NCBI GenBank assembly: GCA_913055155.1
Contig: CAJXJR010000010.1
Location: forward strand, 80,128 to 144,127
Direction of reading: 5' to 3'
DNA: 64,000 bases
Source: an uncultured Erythrobacter sp.
Lineage (GTDB): Bacteria; Pseudomonadota; Alphaproteobacteria; Sphingomonadales; Sphingomonadaceae
Part shown: positions 42,296 through 50,254 of the stretch, piece after piece
How positions within the stretch are numbered: the first letter of the stretch is position 1
Layout: each line of letters starts with the position of its first letter
Translations under genes and position numbers: made by a program
The notes under the pieces: model-generated
What the model saw: only the letters and a program-made list of their open reading frames with translations
Database searches by the model: none
Told to the model about the DNA's origin: nothing

Positions 42296-42909
42296 ATGCC
42301 ACGGCAAACAAGAAGCCCGACTACGGCAGCCTTCCGCGGCTAACGATGGAGCAGGCCCGCGAGGCCGCTTACCACCTGCTGGCGATGAAGGGCGAAGGGG
42401 CGGATGTCGGCATTGACCTGCTGCACCGGATCGAGCGCTTCTATTACAAGGAAGCCCGCATGCTCGACGAGGAGCGCTACCAGGAATGGTACGACCTGCT
42501 CGCCGACGACCTGTTCTATTGGATGCCGCTGACGGAAAGCCGCTTCCGCCGCGACCCGCGCCCGACCTTGTCGCCCGAGCACATGGCCTACTTCGACGAG
42601 AGCAAGGCCGATATCGCCGTGCGGATCGGCCGGATCGCATCGAACCTGGTATGGACCGAAGACCCGCCCACGCGGCACGTCTATATCGTTGCCGGCATCG
42701 AAGCCTTCGAGACCGGCGTGCCGGGCGAATACGAAGTCCACTCCACCTTCACGCAGTACCGCAACCGGGGTGAGAACGACGAGGCGACTCTGCACGGACG
42801 TCGACGTGACCTGCTGCGCGAGGTCGATGGCAGCTTCCAGGTGGTCAGGCGGCTGATCCTGCTGCCGCAATCGGTACTCCAGACCAAGAACCTCTCGGTC
42901 TTCTTCTGA
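42292..42909 (+). CDS. Aromatic-ring-hydroxylating dioxygenase, beta subunit
   Basis: The 205-aa small subunit has the cone-shaped SnoaL-like fold sequence features: IERFYYKEARMLDEERYQEWYDLLADDLFYWMP, a central RHVYIVAGIEAFE and the terminal LREVDGSFQVVRRLILLPQ. It is structural in alpha3beta3 dioxygenases. Its start overlaps the alpha stop (ATGA) and its stop overlaps the next start by one base. Confidence 0.92.
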   Translation: MNATANKKPDYGSLPRLTMEQAREAAYHLLAMKGEGADVGIDLLHRIERFYYKEARMLDEERYQEWYDLLADDLFYWMPLTESRFRRDPRPTLSPEHMAYFDESKADIAVRIGRIASNLVWTEDPPTRHVYIVAGIEAFETGVPGEYEVHSTFTQYRNRGENDEATLHGRRRDLLREVDGSFQVVRRLILLPQSVLQTKNLSVFF

Positions 42910-43685
42910 TGGGTCGCCTCGAGGGCTATCGCACCGTCGTTACCGGCGCGGGCGCCGGCATCGGCAAGGCCATCGTCGAGCGTTACCTGGCCGAAGGCGC
43001 GCGCGTTGTCGGCGTGGCCCGCAAGGACACTCAACTGCAAGAGCTGAAGGCGATGGGCGCGCTGCCGTTGAAGGGCGACGTCACGACCTACGAGACCGCA
43101 GAGCAGGCGGTTGCGGCGGCAGTTGACGCCTGGGGCGGCCTGGATACCTATGTCGCAAATGCCGGCCTGTGGGACTTCTACAAGCGCGTGGAGAGGCAGT
43201 CTCCCGAAGAGCTGGAGAAGGCCTTTCAAGAGATCTTCGGAGTCAACCTGCTGGGCACCCTTTATGGCGCGCGCGCAGCTCTTTCGGCGTTGCGGGACAG
43301 CAAGGGATCCGTCATCGCCACCGGCTCCAATGCCTGCTTCCTGGCGGGCGGCGGCGGTGCGCTCTACACCTCATCCAAGTTTGCCCTGCGCGGGCTGGTG
43401 ATGCAGCTGGCCAAGGAGTTTGCGCCGCATGTGCGGGTGAACGGCGTGGCACCGGGCGCAACCGATACCGGCATTTCCGGCCCCGCAGCCCTGGGGCAGG
43501 ACACGCGCGACATGAATGCCGACAAGGATCGCATGGCGACGATGGAGGAATACATGATGCTGGGCCGCGTCTCGCAGCCAGAGGATCATGCTTCGCTCTA
43601 CGTCCTGCTCGCCTCTCGCGAGGAAAGTTCATACGTTACAGGTGCAATGTTCAAATCCGATGGCGGACTGACGATCTCTGTCTGA
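42909..43685 (+). CDS. cis-dihydrodiol dehydrogenase (SDR, BphB-like)
   Basis: The 258-aa short-chain dehydrogenase has the Rossmann motif TGAGAGIG, NAG (YVANAGLWDF), a serine in VIATGSNACF and the catalytic YTSSK. WDFYKRVE and KEFAPHVRVNGVAPG resemble cis-2,3-dihydrodiol dehydrogenases of the BphB group. It would re-aromatise the dioxygenase product to a catechol with NAD+. It is coupled to the dioxygenase beta gene, and the catechol would go to the extradiol dioxygenase at 47074. Confidence 0.88.
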   Translation: MGRLEGYRTVVTGAGAGIGKAIVERYLAEGARVVGVARKDTQLQELKAMGALPLKGDVTTYETAEQAVAAAVDAWGGLDTYVANAGLWDFYKRVERQSPEELEKAFQEIFGVNLLGTLYGARAALSALRDSKGSVIATGSNACFLAGGGGALYTSSKFALRGLVMQLAKEFAPHVRVNGVAPGATDTGISGPAALGQDTRDMNADKDRMATMEEYMMLGRVSQPEDHASLYVLLASREESSYVTGAMFKSDGGLTISV

Positions 43686-43718
43686 CGCGGACAGTTCATG
43701 CATCCTGGGGAGGATACC

Positions 43719-45506
43719 TTGTCCAGAAGCGCGCCGACCTCCGCGCCTGTCGCGATCAGGGAAGATCGCCGCCAGAACGGCACCATCCTGCTCGACAACG
43801 CGGTGCAGATTCCGCCCGTGGAAGGGACCATGCCGGCGCGCCTGAAGAAGTGGGCGCAAGAGAAGCCCGACGCCTATTTCCTCAGCCAGGGCGAACGCAT
43901 CCTGACATATGCCGAGGCGGAGACACGCCGCCGCGAAATCGCCGCACATTTGCTGGCCATTGGCGCGAATGCCGAACACCCGCTGATGCTGGTGGCGCAA
44001 AACGGGATCGAGCACGCGCTGATCGTGCTGGCAGCAACCAGCGTAGGCATTCCGGTAGCAGTCGTCTCGCCCAGCTACATCGCGCCCGGCGCACGGCCGT
44101 GGAACAAGTTCCACCGCGTGCTGTCGCAGATCTCGCCATCGCTGCTGATTTCGGACGATCCGGAAGGGATAGCCGATGCCATCGCACGATATCCCGATGC
44201 GCCGGCGATCAGACCGCTGACGGATCTCTCCTGGCTTCGCGCCTATCCGCCGGCCAATGCTGCAGCAGTAGAAGCGGCAGAGGCCTCGGTCGACCTCGAT
44301 ACCGTGGCCAAGCTTCTCTTCACTTCGGGGTCCACCGCCTATCCCAAAGCGGTGCCAAATACGCAGCGCATGATGGTATCCAACATGCGTGCGCTGGAGG
44401 TGATCTGGCCCTTCCTGCTCGAAGAACCGCCCGTATCGGTCGACTGGCTCCCGTGGAACCATACGTTCGGTGGCAACTGCTGCTTCCACACAACACTGTG
44501 GTTCGGCGGCCATTCCCACATCGATGCCGGCCGCCCCGCCCCAGCCCTGTTCGGCAAGAGCGTGGAAGCATTAAAGCACTGGCAGCCAAGCCTTTACTAC
44601 AATGTCCCGGCGGGATTCGAGCTGCTGCTTTCCTACCTTGAGGACGATGCCGAGTTCGCCCGGACGTTTTTTGGCAATGTGAAATTCGTCTTCAACGCCG
44701 GCGCCGCCCTGCCCGATGCCATCCGCGCGCGGCTGGAGGAGGTGGCGCTGGCAACCACCGGCAGCACGCCGAATTTCGTCGGTGGCTGGGGCGCGACCGA
44801 GACGGCACCCTTTTCCAGCGTGCTCTATTTCGACCAGCCTCACGCCGCCAACTTGGGCCTGCCCCTGCCCGGCACGACGCTGAAGCTCGTGCCGAGCGAG
44901 GATCGCTATGAAGTGCGGGTCAAGGGGCCCAATGTCATGCCCGGCTATTGGCGCGACGAACAGGCAACGCAGGACGCCTTCGACGAGGAAGGCTTCTATT
45001 GCATCGGCGATGCGGTGAAGCCGGCCGACCCTGATGACCTTTCCAAGGGCCTGCTATTCGACGGGCGCGTGTCGGAAAACTTCAAGCTGTCATCGGGGAC
45101 GTGGGTCAATGTCGGCGCCCTGCGCCTCGCCGTCATCAGTGCAGGCGAAGGGTTCATTTCCGATGCGGTGATTGCCGGCGAGGGCCGCAGCGAGCTGGGC
45201 CTGCTGGTGTTTCCCGGCGAGAAGGCGTGCCGCAAGCTTCTGGGCGAAGAGGAATGCGGCAAGCTGGGTAATGCCCCGCTGGCCAGCCATCCTGCCGTGC
45301 ATCGTCGGATCGGCGAATTGCTGGCGGCTTTCAACGCCGGGGAAATGGGCTCCAGCAGGCGCATAAGGCGCTTTACCGTGCTTGAAGAGCCACCCAGCCT
45401 TGCCGAGAGCGAGATCACCGACAAGGGCTATATCAACCAGCGCCGCGTCCTGTCGCGCCGCGCCGGGATCGTCGAGGACCTCTACGCGCGCGCCGCCGAT
45501 TTCTGA
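43719..45506 (+). CDS. AMP-forming acyl-CoA synthetase (feruloyl-CoA-synthetase-like) 2
   Basis: The ~595-aa ANL ligase has the phosphate loop LLFTSGSTAYPKAVPNTQ, WGATETAPFS, the hinge FDGRVSENFKLSSGTWVN and ITDKGYINQRRVL near the C-terminus. It is clearly paralogous to the ligase at 23481. TTG 43719 is preferred because GGGGAGG lies 5 nt upstream; ATG 43698 is the alternative. It ends the dioxygenase operon and is convergent with the TetR gene (3 bp apart). It suggests that the aromatic substrate carries, or acquires, a carboxyl side chain that must be activated. Confidence 0.85.
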   Translation: MSRSAPTSAPVAIREDRRQNGTILLDNAVQIPPVEGTMPARLKKWAQEKPDAYFLSQGERILTYAEAETRRREIAAHLLAIGANAEHPLMLVAQNGIEHALIVLAATSVGIPVAVVSPSYIAPGARPWNKFHRVLSQISPSLLISDDPEGIADAIARYPDAPAIRPLTDLSWLRAYPPANAAAVEAAEASVDLDTVAKLLFTSGSTAYPKAVPNTQRMMVSNMRALEVIWPFLLEEPPVSVDWLPWNHTFGGNCCFHTTLWFGGHSHIDAGRPAPALFGKSVEALKHWQPSLYYNVPAGFELLLSYLEDDAEFARTFFGNVKFVFNAGAALPDAIRARLEEVALATTGSTPNFVGGWGATETAPFSSVLYFDQPHAANLGLPLPGTTLKLVPSEDRYEVRVKGPNVMPGYWRDEQATQDAFDEEGFYCIGDAVKPADPDDLSKGLLFDGRVSENFKLSSGTWVNVGALRLAVISAGEGFISDAVIAGEGRSELGLLVFPGEKACRKLLGEEECGKLGNAPLASHPAVHRRIGELLAAFNAGEMGSSRRIRRFTVLEEPPSLAESEITDKGYINQRRVLSRRAGIVEDLYARAADF

Positions 45507-45509
45507 CCG

Positions 45510-46094
45510 TCAATTCTTGACCACGTCGCCAAGGATGGCGTCTTCGCACTGCTGCATGAAGGCATCCTGGTCGCGATCGAGGATGGAAGGCGCGACGCGC
45601 ATGTAACTGTGCGCCAGCATTGCTCGGGCTTCGGCTTCCTCTTCGGAAACGCCACAATCCTTCAGCAGGCCGGCAATATAACGCAGGCGCAGGTCGTCCA
45701 CTTCTTCCAGCGCCTTGCGCGCTTTCTCGTCGGTAAGGCCCCATAGCCGGATGGCCAGTTCCACGTTCGTCACCTGCGTGCCGCGGCGGTGGACGACCGG
45801 GATACGGGTCAGGCGCCGGAAACGTGCGACAGGATCCTTCTCCTGCTCGTTCAGGCGTTCGATCAGCGACAGTGTCGCCAGCTTGCGCCAGTGGGCCAGC
45901 ATGTTGTCGTAAAGCGCCTGGCGGTCCTTGAAGTGCCAGTAGAAGCTGCCCTTCGTCACGCCCATGCGCTTGGCCAGCACTTCCACCCGCACGCCGTTGA
46001 TCCCCTCAAGTCCCAACAGTTCGAGGGCCGCTTCCGTCCAGGCTGTTATGTCGAGTCGCCCGGCATCGGGCTTTGTAGCGTCTACCTTGTTCAT
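45510..46094 (-). CDS. TetR-family transcriptional regulator
   Basis: The 194-aa protein has an N-terminal TetR helix-turn-helix (GVRVEVLAKRMGVTKGSFYWHFKDRQALYD, split over residues ~33-62) and an all-helical ligand domain. It is divergent from the meta-cleavage operon at 46241 and convergent with the dioxygenase operon, so it is the likely local repressor of the hydrolase/extradiol genes. A perfect 7+1+7 inverted repeat overlaps its start codon and could be its own operator. Confidence 0.88.
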   Translation of the reverse strand: MNKVDATKPDAGRLDITAWTEAALELLGLEGINGVRVEVLAKRMGVTKGSFYWHFKDRQALYDNMLAHWRKLATLSLIERLNEQEKDPVARFRRLTRIPVVHRRGTQVTNVELAIRLWGLTDEKARKALEEVDDLRLRYIAGLLKDCGVSEEEAEARAMLAHSYMRVAPSILDRDQDAFMQQCEDAILGDVVKN

Positions 46095-46107
46095 GGGTTA
46101 AACCCAT
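46093..46107. promoter_or_regulatory. Inverted repeat at the TetR start codon
   Basis: ATGGGTT-A-AACCCAT is a perfect palindrome that includes the ATG of the TetR gene. Such symmetry fits a TetR-dimer site, but only one copy is seen and the position is unusual. Confidence 0.35.
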
Positions 46108-46240
46108 CGGGAGTTTTTTACCGCGCTGTCAACTGCCGTATGGAGCAAATCAGTTGACTCCCCTCCCAAACCATACTGTACCGCATTGACAGTTTGGCAC
46201 GCAGCGACCAAGTTGCGCGCGGAGAGACGGAGGTATCCGA

Positions 46241-47077
46241 ATGTCTGAAGACAGCGAACCCGGGCGCGGTAAAACGATCCGCGCGCTGGACCTTGAAACC
46301 AATTATCACGAACAGGGCGAGGGCGCTCCTGTGATCCTGCTGCACGGTTCCGGCCCCGGCGTTTCCGCCTGGACGAACTGGAAGCGCGTAATCCCGGAAC
46401 TGGCGCGGGATTTCCGCGTGATCGCGCCGGACATGGCAGGCTTCGGCTACACCGAACGCAAGCCCGATCTCACCTACGACATCAAGCTGTGGGGCAAGCA
46501 CCTGCTGGCTATCTTCGATGCGCTGGGAATCGAAAAGGCCAACGTGGTGGGCAACAGCTTCGGCGGCTCGCTGGCGCTGGCCACAGCCGCCCGCTTCCCG
46601 GAGCGGTTCGATCGCCTCGTGTTGATGGGCACGCCGTGCGACAAGTTCATGATGACCGATGGCCTGAAGGCCGGCTGGAACTACACCCCCTCGCGAGAGA
46701 ACATGCGCGCAACGATGGCGCACTTCCCCTACGATCCCTCGGTCATCACCGATGAGCTGGTCGAAGACCGCTATCAGGCGAGCCTGATCCCCGGCGCGCA
46801 GGAAGGCCTGAAAAAGCTGCTGGTGGAACCGAACCCCGATGGTGACACGCCGCTTTCCGGCATGCCCGAACATGTCGCGGCAAAGATAGAGCACCCCACG
46901 CTGGTGCTGCATGGCCGGGACGACAAGGTGATCCCGGTCGAGATGGGGCTGCGCCTTGGCATGAACATGCCGAACGCCGAATTCCACATGTTCGGCAAGT
47001 GCGGCCACTGGGTGCAGGCAGAACGCCCCGAACAGTTCATCGCGCTTGTGCGCCGCCACCTGGGAGCAGCATCATGA
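46241..47077 (+). CDS. Meta-cleavage product hydrolase (alpha/beta hydrolase)
   Basis: The 278-aa hydrolase has LLHGSGPGVSAWTNW at the oxyanion region, the nucleophile S106 in VGNSFGGS, the acid in HGRDDKVIP and the base in CGHWVQAERPEQF. This is the C-C bond hydrolase pattern of BphD/XylF/HsaD enzymes that split ring-fission products into a carboxylate and 2-hydroxypenta-2,4-dienoate. It is the first gene of the 46241-50211 operon. Its stop overlaps the extradiol dioxygenase start (ATGA). The pentadienoate would be used by the 52416-55167 genes. Confidence 0.9.
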   Translation: MSEDSEPGRGKTIRALDLETNYHEQGEGAPVILLHGSGPGVSAWTNWKRVIPELARDFRVIAPDMAGFGYTERKPDLTYDIKLWGKHLLAIFDALGIEKANVVGNSFGGSLALATAARFPERFDRLVLMGTPCDKFMMTDGLKAGWNYTPSRENMRATMAHFPYDPSVITDELVEDRYQASLIPGAQEGLKKLLVEPNPDGDTPLSGMPEHVAAKIEHPTLVLHGRDDKVIPVEMGLRLGMNMPNAEFHMFGKCGHWVQAERPEQFIALVRRHLGAAS

Positions 47078-47976
47078 CCGCCGCAGTCGAAGCACTGGGC
47101 TATGTCGGTATCGAGGTTTCCGACCTTGCCGCATGGAAGGCCTTCGCCAGCGCCGAACTGGGCTTCCAGTGGTGCGAGCGCGAGGACGGGTCGGTCGATC
47201 TGCGGATGGACAATTATGCCTATCGCATTCGCCTGCACGAAGGCCCGCTGGACGATTACCTCTACGCCGGCTGGGAGGTGGCAGACCCTGCCGCGCTTGA
47301 CGGCCTGGTCGAGCGGCTGGAGGCCGCAGGTGTGGAAGTGGAAGCGGGAGACGACGAACTGGCCGCCGATCGCCGCGTGCACAAGCTCGTTCGATTCAAG
47401 GATCCAGAAGGCAACCGGCACGAGGCTTTCTACGGCCCGCTGCAGAAGACCAACGATCCTTTCGTCAGCCCGCGCGGCGTGACCTTCAAGACCGGCACGC
47501 AGGGCCTTGGCCACCTGGTTTTCAGCTGTGGCGATGCGCAGGTGATGACCGAATTCTTCATCGGCCTGCTGGGTTTCAAGCTTTCCGATTACATCAATAC
47601 CGAAGTGGTGCCGGGGCGTCCGCTAAAGCTGACTTTCCTGCGTTGCAACGGACGCCACCATACGCTTGCGTTGGCACCTGTGCCGATCAAGAAAAAGATC
47701 GTGCACCTGATGGCGGAAACCAATTCCATTGACGACGTGGGCCGTGCGCTCGATCGTTGCTTGAAGGCAAAGCGCCACCTTTCCTTCACCCTGGGCCGCC
47801 ACTCGAACGACGAGATGATAAGCTTCTACCCCCTCACCCCATCAGGCTTCGATTTCGAATACGGCTGGGGCGGACTGGAAGTGCATGACGAAAGTTGGCA
47901 CGTCCTGACGCACGACACGAATTCGGCCTGGGGCCACAAGTTCCAGTTGCCGCCGCGCCCGCCGAAGCCGGAGTAG
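47074..47976 (+). CDS. Extradiol (catechol 2,3-type) ring-cleavage dioxygenase
   Basis: The 300-aa type I extradiol dioxygenase has two vicinal-oxygen-chelate modules. Iron ligands are visible as H147 (GLGHLVFS), a histidine in GRHHTLAL (195/196) and E262 (SGFDFEYG). It cleaves a substituted catechol next to its hydroxyls, the step between the dihydrodiol dehydrogenase and the hydrolase. BphC/HsaC-type enzymes have this size. ATG 47074 overlaps the hydrolase stop; the longer open frame lies in the hydrolase gene. Confidence 0.92.
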   Translation: MTAAVEALGYVGIEVSDLAAWKAFASAELGFQWCEREDGSVDLRMDNYAYRIRLHEGPLDDYLYAGWEVADPAALDGLVERLEAAGVEVEAGDDELAADRRVHKLVRFKDPEGNRHEAFYGPLQKTNDPFVSPRGVTFKTGTQGLGHLVFSCGDAQVMTEFFIGLLGFKLSDYINTEVVPGRPLKLTFLRCNGRHHTLALAPVPIKKKIVHLMAETNSIDDVGRALDRCLKAKRHLSFTLGRHSNDEMISFYPLTPSGFDFEYGWGGLEVHDESWHVLTHDTNSAWGHKFQLPPRPPKPE

Positions 47977-47981
47977 CCGCA

Positions 47982-48950
47982 GTGGCCAGCCGCGCATTGG
48001 TGGACGAGCTGTACGGGAAGCTGCGCCTTCCCGTATTTGCTGCGCCCATGTTCCTGATCTCCGGGCCGGACCTGGTAATCGCGGCTGCCAAGGCCGGTAT
48101 CATCGGCGCCTTCCCCGCACCCAACGCGCGAACGATCGAGGACCTGCGGGCCTGGCTGCCACGCATTACCGGCGAACTGGCCGATGCCGGGAAGGATGGC
48201 ATGTGGGCGATCAACATGATCGTGCACAAGACCTATGAACGCTTCGACGCGGAACTGGACCTGATCTGCGAATACAAGCCGAAGATCGTCATCACCGCGC
48301 TGGGTAGTCCGAAGCGGCCGCTGGAGCGCGTGCATGCCTATGGCGGCGCAGTCTTTTCCGACGTCATCAATCCGCAGCAGGCGCGCAAGGCTGCTGATGC
48401 GGGTGCCGACGGCCTGATCCTGGTCGGCCACGGCGCGGGCGGCCACACCGGGCAGTACAGCCTGTTCGCCTTCATCGAGGAAGTGCGCAGCTTCTGGGAC
48501 GGGCCGCTGATCGTGGGTGGCGCCATCGGCAGCGGGCGCGCGGTGCGCGCGGCGCTGACGCTGGGCGCGGATTTCGCCTACATGGGCACCCGCTTCATCG
48601 CCACGCCCGAAAGCCAGGTCAGCGACCGCAACCGCGAGATGCTGGTGCGATCTCAGATGACCGACATCGTCACCACCACCGCTATCACCGGCATCGCCTC
48701 CAACTGGATGAAGGAAAGCCTGGATGAAGCGGGCTTCACGGCGGAAATGCTGGAAGAGAAAAAGAAGATCGACTTCGGCAACCTCCACGGGGACACGAAG
48801 GCATGGAAGAACATCTGGGGCGCGGGGCATGGCATTGGCAACACCCGCGAAATCCAGACTGTGCAGGGCGTGGTTGACCAACTCGCCGAAGAATATCGCA
48901 TCGCTTCTGTCGAGGCGGAAGCATTGAACAGCTGGCCGCACGCGGCGTGA
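47982..48950 (+). CDS. Nitronate-monooxygenase-like FMN flavoprotein
   Basis: The ~322-aa TIM-barrel flavoprotein of the NPD/nitronate monooxygenase superfamily has [17 protein letters not shown] at the start, [17 protein letters not shown] (phosphate and flavin binding), [19 protein letters not shown] and [14 protein letters not shown] 47982 is chosen, with GGAGTAG upstream, 5 bp after the extradiol gene. Members of this superfamily also act as reductases in steroid ring degradation (IpdC). A reductase or oxidase role in processing a ring-cleavage product is therefore as likely as nitronate oxidation. Confidence 0.82.
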   Translation: MASRALVDELYGKLRLPVFAAPMFLISGPDLVIAAAKAGIIGAFPAPNARTIEDLRAWLPRITGELADAGKDGMWAINMIVHKTYERFDAELDLICEYKPKIVITALGSPKRPLERVHAYGGAVFSDVINPQQARKAADAGADGLILVGHGAGGHTGQYSLFAFIEEVRSFWDGPLIVGGAIGSGRAVRAALTLGADFAYMGTRFIATPESQVSDRNREMLVRSQMTDIVTTTAITGIASNWMKESLDEAGFTAEMLEEKKKIDFGNLHGDTKAWKNIWGAGHGIGNTREIQTVQGVVDQLAEEYRIASVEAEALNSWPHAA

Positions 48951-48985
48951 CGGGCAGCATCTCTAGCAAACAAGGAAATAGAAAA

Positions 48986-49303
48986 GTGGCATCTGTAAAG
49001 GTTACGACCCGCGACGGTCAGGAACATGAAATCGCAATCGAGGACGGCCTCAGCCTCATGGAAACGATCCGTGATGCCGGCATCGACGAAGTGCTGGCAT
49101 TGTGCGGCGGCTGCTGTTCCTGCGCGACCTGCCACGTGCATATCGACCCGGCCTTCAAGGACAAGCTGCCGGAAATGAGCGAGGACGAAGACGACCTGCT
49201 CGACAGCTCCGACCACCGCGACGAAAACTCGCGCCTGTCTTGCCAGATCCCGATGAGCGCGGAACTGGACGGAATGGTCGTAACGGTGGCCGAGGAGGAC
49301 TAG
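48986..49303 (+). CDS. Adrenodoxin-type [2Fe-2S] ferredoxin
   Basis: The 105-aa ferredoxin has ligands C40-x5-C46-x2-C49 and C86, the pattern of P450 and hydroxylase redox partners. The cluster loop reads [11 protein letters not shown] and carries two extra cysteines, at 43 and 44. GTG 48986 follows AAGGAAA. It is the only ferredoxin in the window, against six P450s and one Rieske oxygenase; no ferredoxin reductase is present, so that must be encoded elsewhere. Its place in the ring-cleavage operon suggests service to the dioxygenase, the P450s, or both. Confidence 0.9.
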   Translation: MASVKVTTRDGQEHEIAIEDGLSLMETIRDAGIDEVLALCGGCCSCATCHVHIDPAFKDKLPEMSEDEDDLLDSSDHRDENSRLSCQIPMSAELDGMVVTVAEED

Positions 49304-49332
49304 AGCATATCGCCAGGGCGGGAGAAGCAGGC

Positions 49333-50211
49333 TTGACCGACGCGCTGGAAAGCCAGCTGGAGCGCGCGATCCGCGAGTATGACGAGGACGGCGCCACGGT
49401 GCTGCGCGGCGTCCTTCCGCTCGCGCTGGTACAGGCGCTGGGCGATGCGGTCGACGCGATGATGGATGCCGGAGAGCACGGGAACGACGACCGCTCCGGT
49501 GGCGGGCGTTTCTTCCGTGACCTCTATTCCACCCTCACCCAGCCGGCCTTTGCCGAATTCATGCGGGAAGCCGGCCTGGCCGAAATCGCCGGCAGGATCA
49601 TGCGCTCTGACGAAGTGCGCTTCTTCTATGACCAGCTGCTGGTCAAGGAACCGGGAACTTCCGCTCGAACTCCGTGGCACCAGGACCTGCCCTATTGGCC
49701 GTTTCGTGGCGAACAGGTGCTATCGACCTGGGTGCCGATGGATGCCGCCACGCCCGAAAACGGAGTCGTCACTTACGTGAAGGGGTCGCACAGGTGGGAC
49801 AAGTTCTTCCCCTCGCAGCCGTTCTCCGAAGGGCCAGGCAGCCCGCCCGCGCACGAATGGTCACCGGACTCGCCTTACGACCGGCCGGATGGCCCGGGCC
49901 GCACGCTGACCGACGTGCGCGATCATCCGGAAAACTACGAGTTCCTGACCTGGTGCGTGGAACCGGGCGACGTGCTGGTACATCACCCGCTGGTAGTCCA
50001 CGGCGCACCCGGCAACGAAGCCGCCGGTAAACGTCGCCGCGCGCTGGCGCTGCGCTGGTTGGGCGATGATCCCACGTGGGATGACAGCCGTCCCAATTTC
50101 CTGCGCATGATCTGCAAGCGCGAAGGCCTACCCTTCCCGCAGTTCGAGCAGGGTGCAAGAATTCACTTCAGCGACCCGTTCTTCCCGCTGATGTGGAGCC
50201 GCGCGGCCTGA
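49333..50211 (+). CDS. Phytanoyl-CoA-dioxygenase-like Fe(II)/2-oxoglutarate oxygenase
   Basis: The ~292-aa PhyH-family protein has iron ligands H-x-D in PWHQDLPYWPF and the distal H in LVVHGAPGN, and a 2-oxoglutarate-binding arginine in RRRALALRWLGDD. A start at TTG 49333 with GGGAG upstream gives the normal length; the longer frame overlaps the ferredoxin gene. It should hydroxylate a small acid or CoA ester. It is the last gene of the meta-cleavage operon, closed by a hairpin at 50222. Such an enzyme is unusual in a catechol pathway and may act on a side chain or a ring-fission product. Confidence 0.85.
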   Translation: MTDALESQLERAIREYDEDGATVLRGVLPLALVQALGDAVDAMMDAGEHGNDDRSGGGRFFRDLYSTLTQPAFAEFMREAGLAEIAGRIMRSDEVRFFYDQLLVKEPGTSARTPWHQDLPYWPFRGEQVLSTWVPMDAATPENGVVTYVKGSHRWDKFFPSQPFSEGPGSPPAHEWSPDSPYDRPDGPGRTLTDVRDHPENYEFLTWCVEPGDVLVHHPLVVHGAPGNEAAGKRRRALALRWLGDDPTWDDSRPNFLRMICKREGLPFPQFEQGARIHFSDPFFPLMWSRAA

Positions 50212-50221
50212 CAAGCCGGCA

Positions 50222-50248
50222 GGCAGGGGGCGGCAAGCCGCCCTGCCC
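50222..50248. terminator. Hairpin between convergent PhyH and esterase genes
   Basis: GGCAGGGGGCGGC pairs with GCCGCCCTGCC around a short loop, with a bulge. It lies 10 nt after the PhyH stop and 7 nt before the esterase stop. There is no T run. Confidence 0.5.
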
Positions 50249-50254
50249 TAGCTG

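Noticed and set aside
46136..46180. CCGTATGG and CCATACTG half-sites upstream of the meta-cleavage operon
   Set aside because: They are ~27 bp apart and do not form the 6-4-6 palindrome, so I did not count them in the CATACG regulon.
40979..50211. Assignment of the cluster as a steroid (Hsa) pathway
   Set aside because: HsaC/HsaD-like genes and heteromeric FadE genes are suggestive. However, the ring dioxygenase with beta subunit and the dihydrodiol dehydrogenase are not part of that route, and no KstD, KshA or 3-ketosteroid genes are present.
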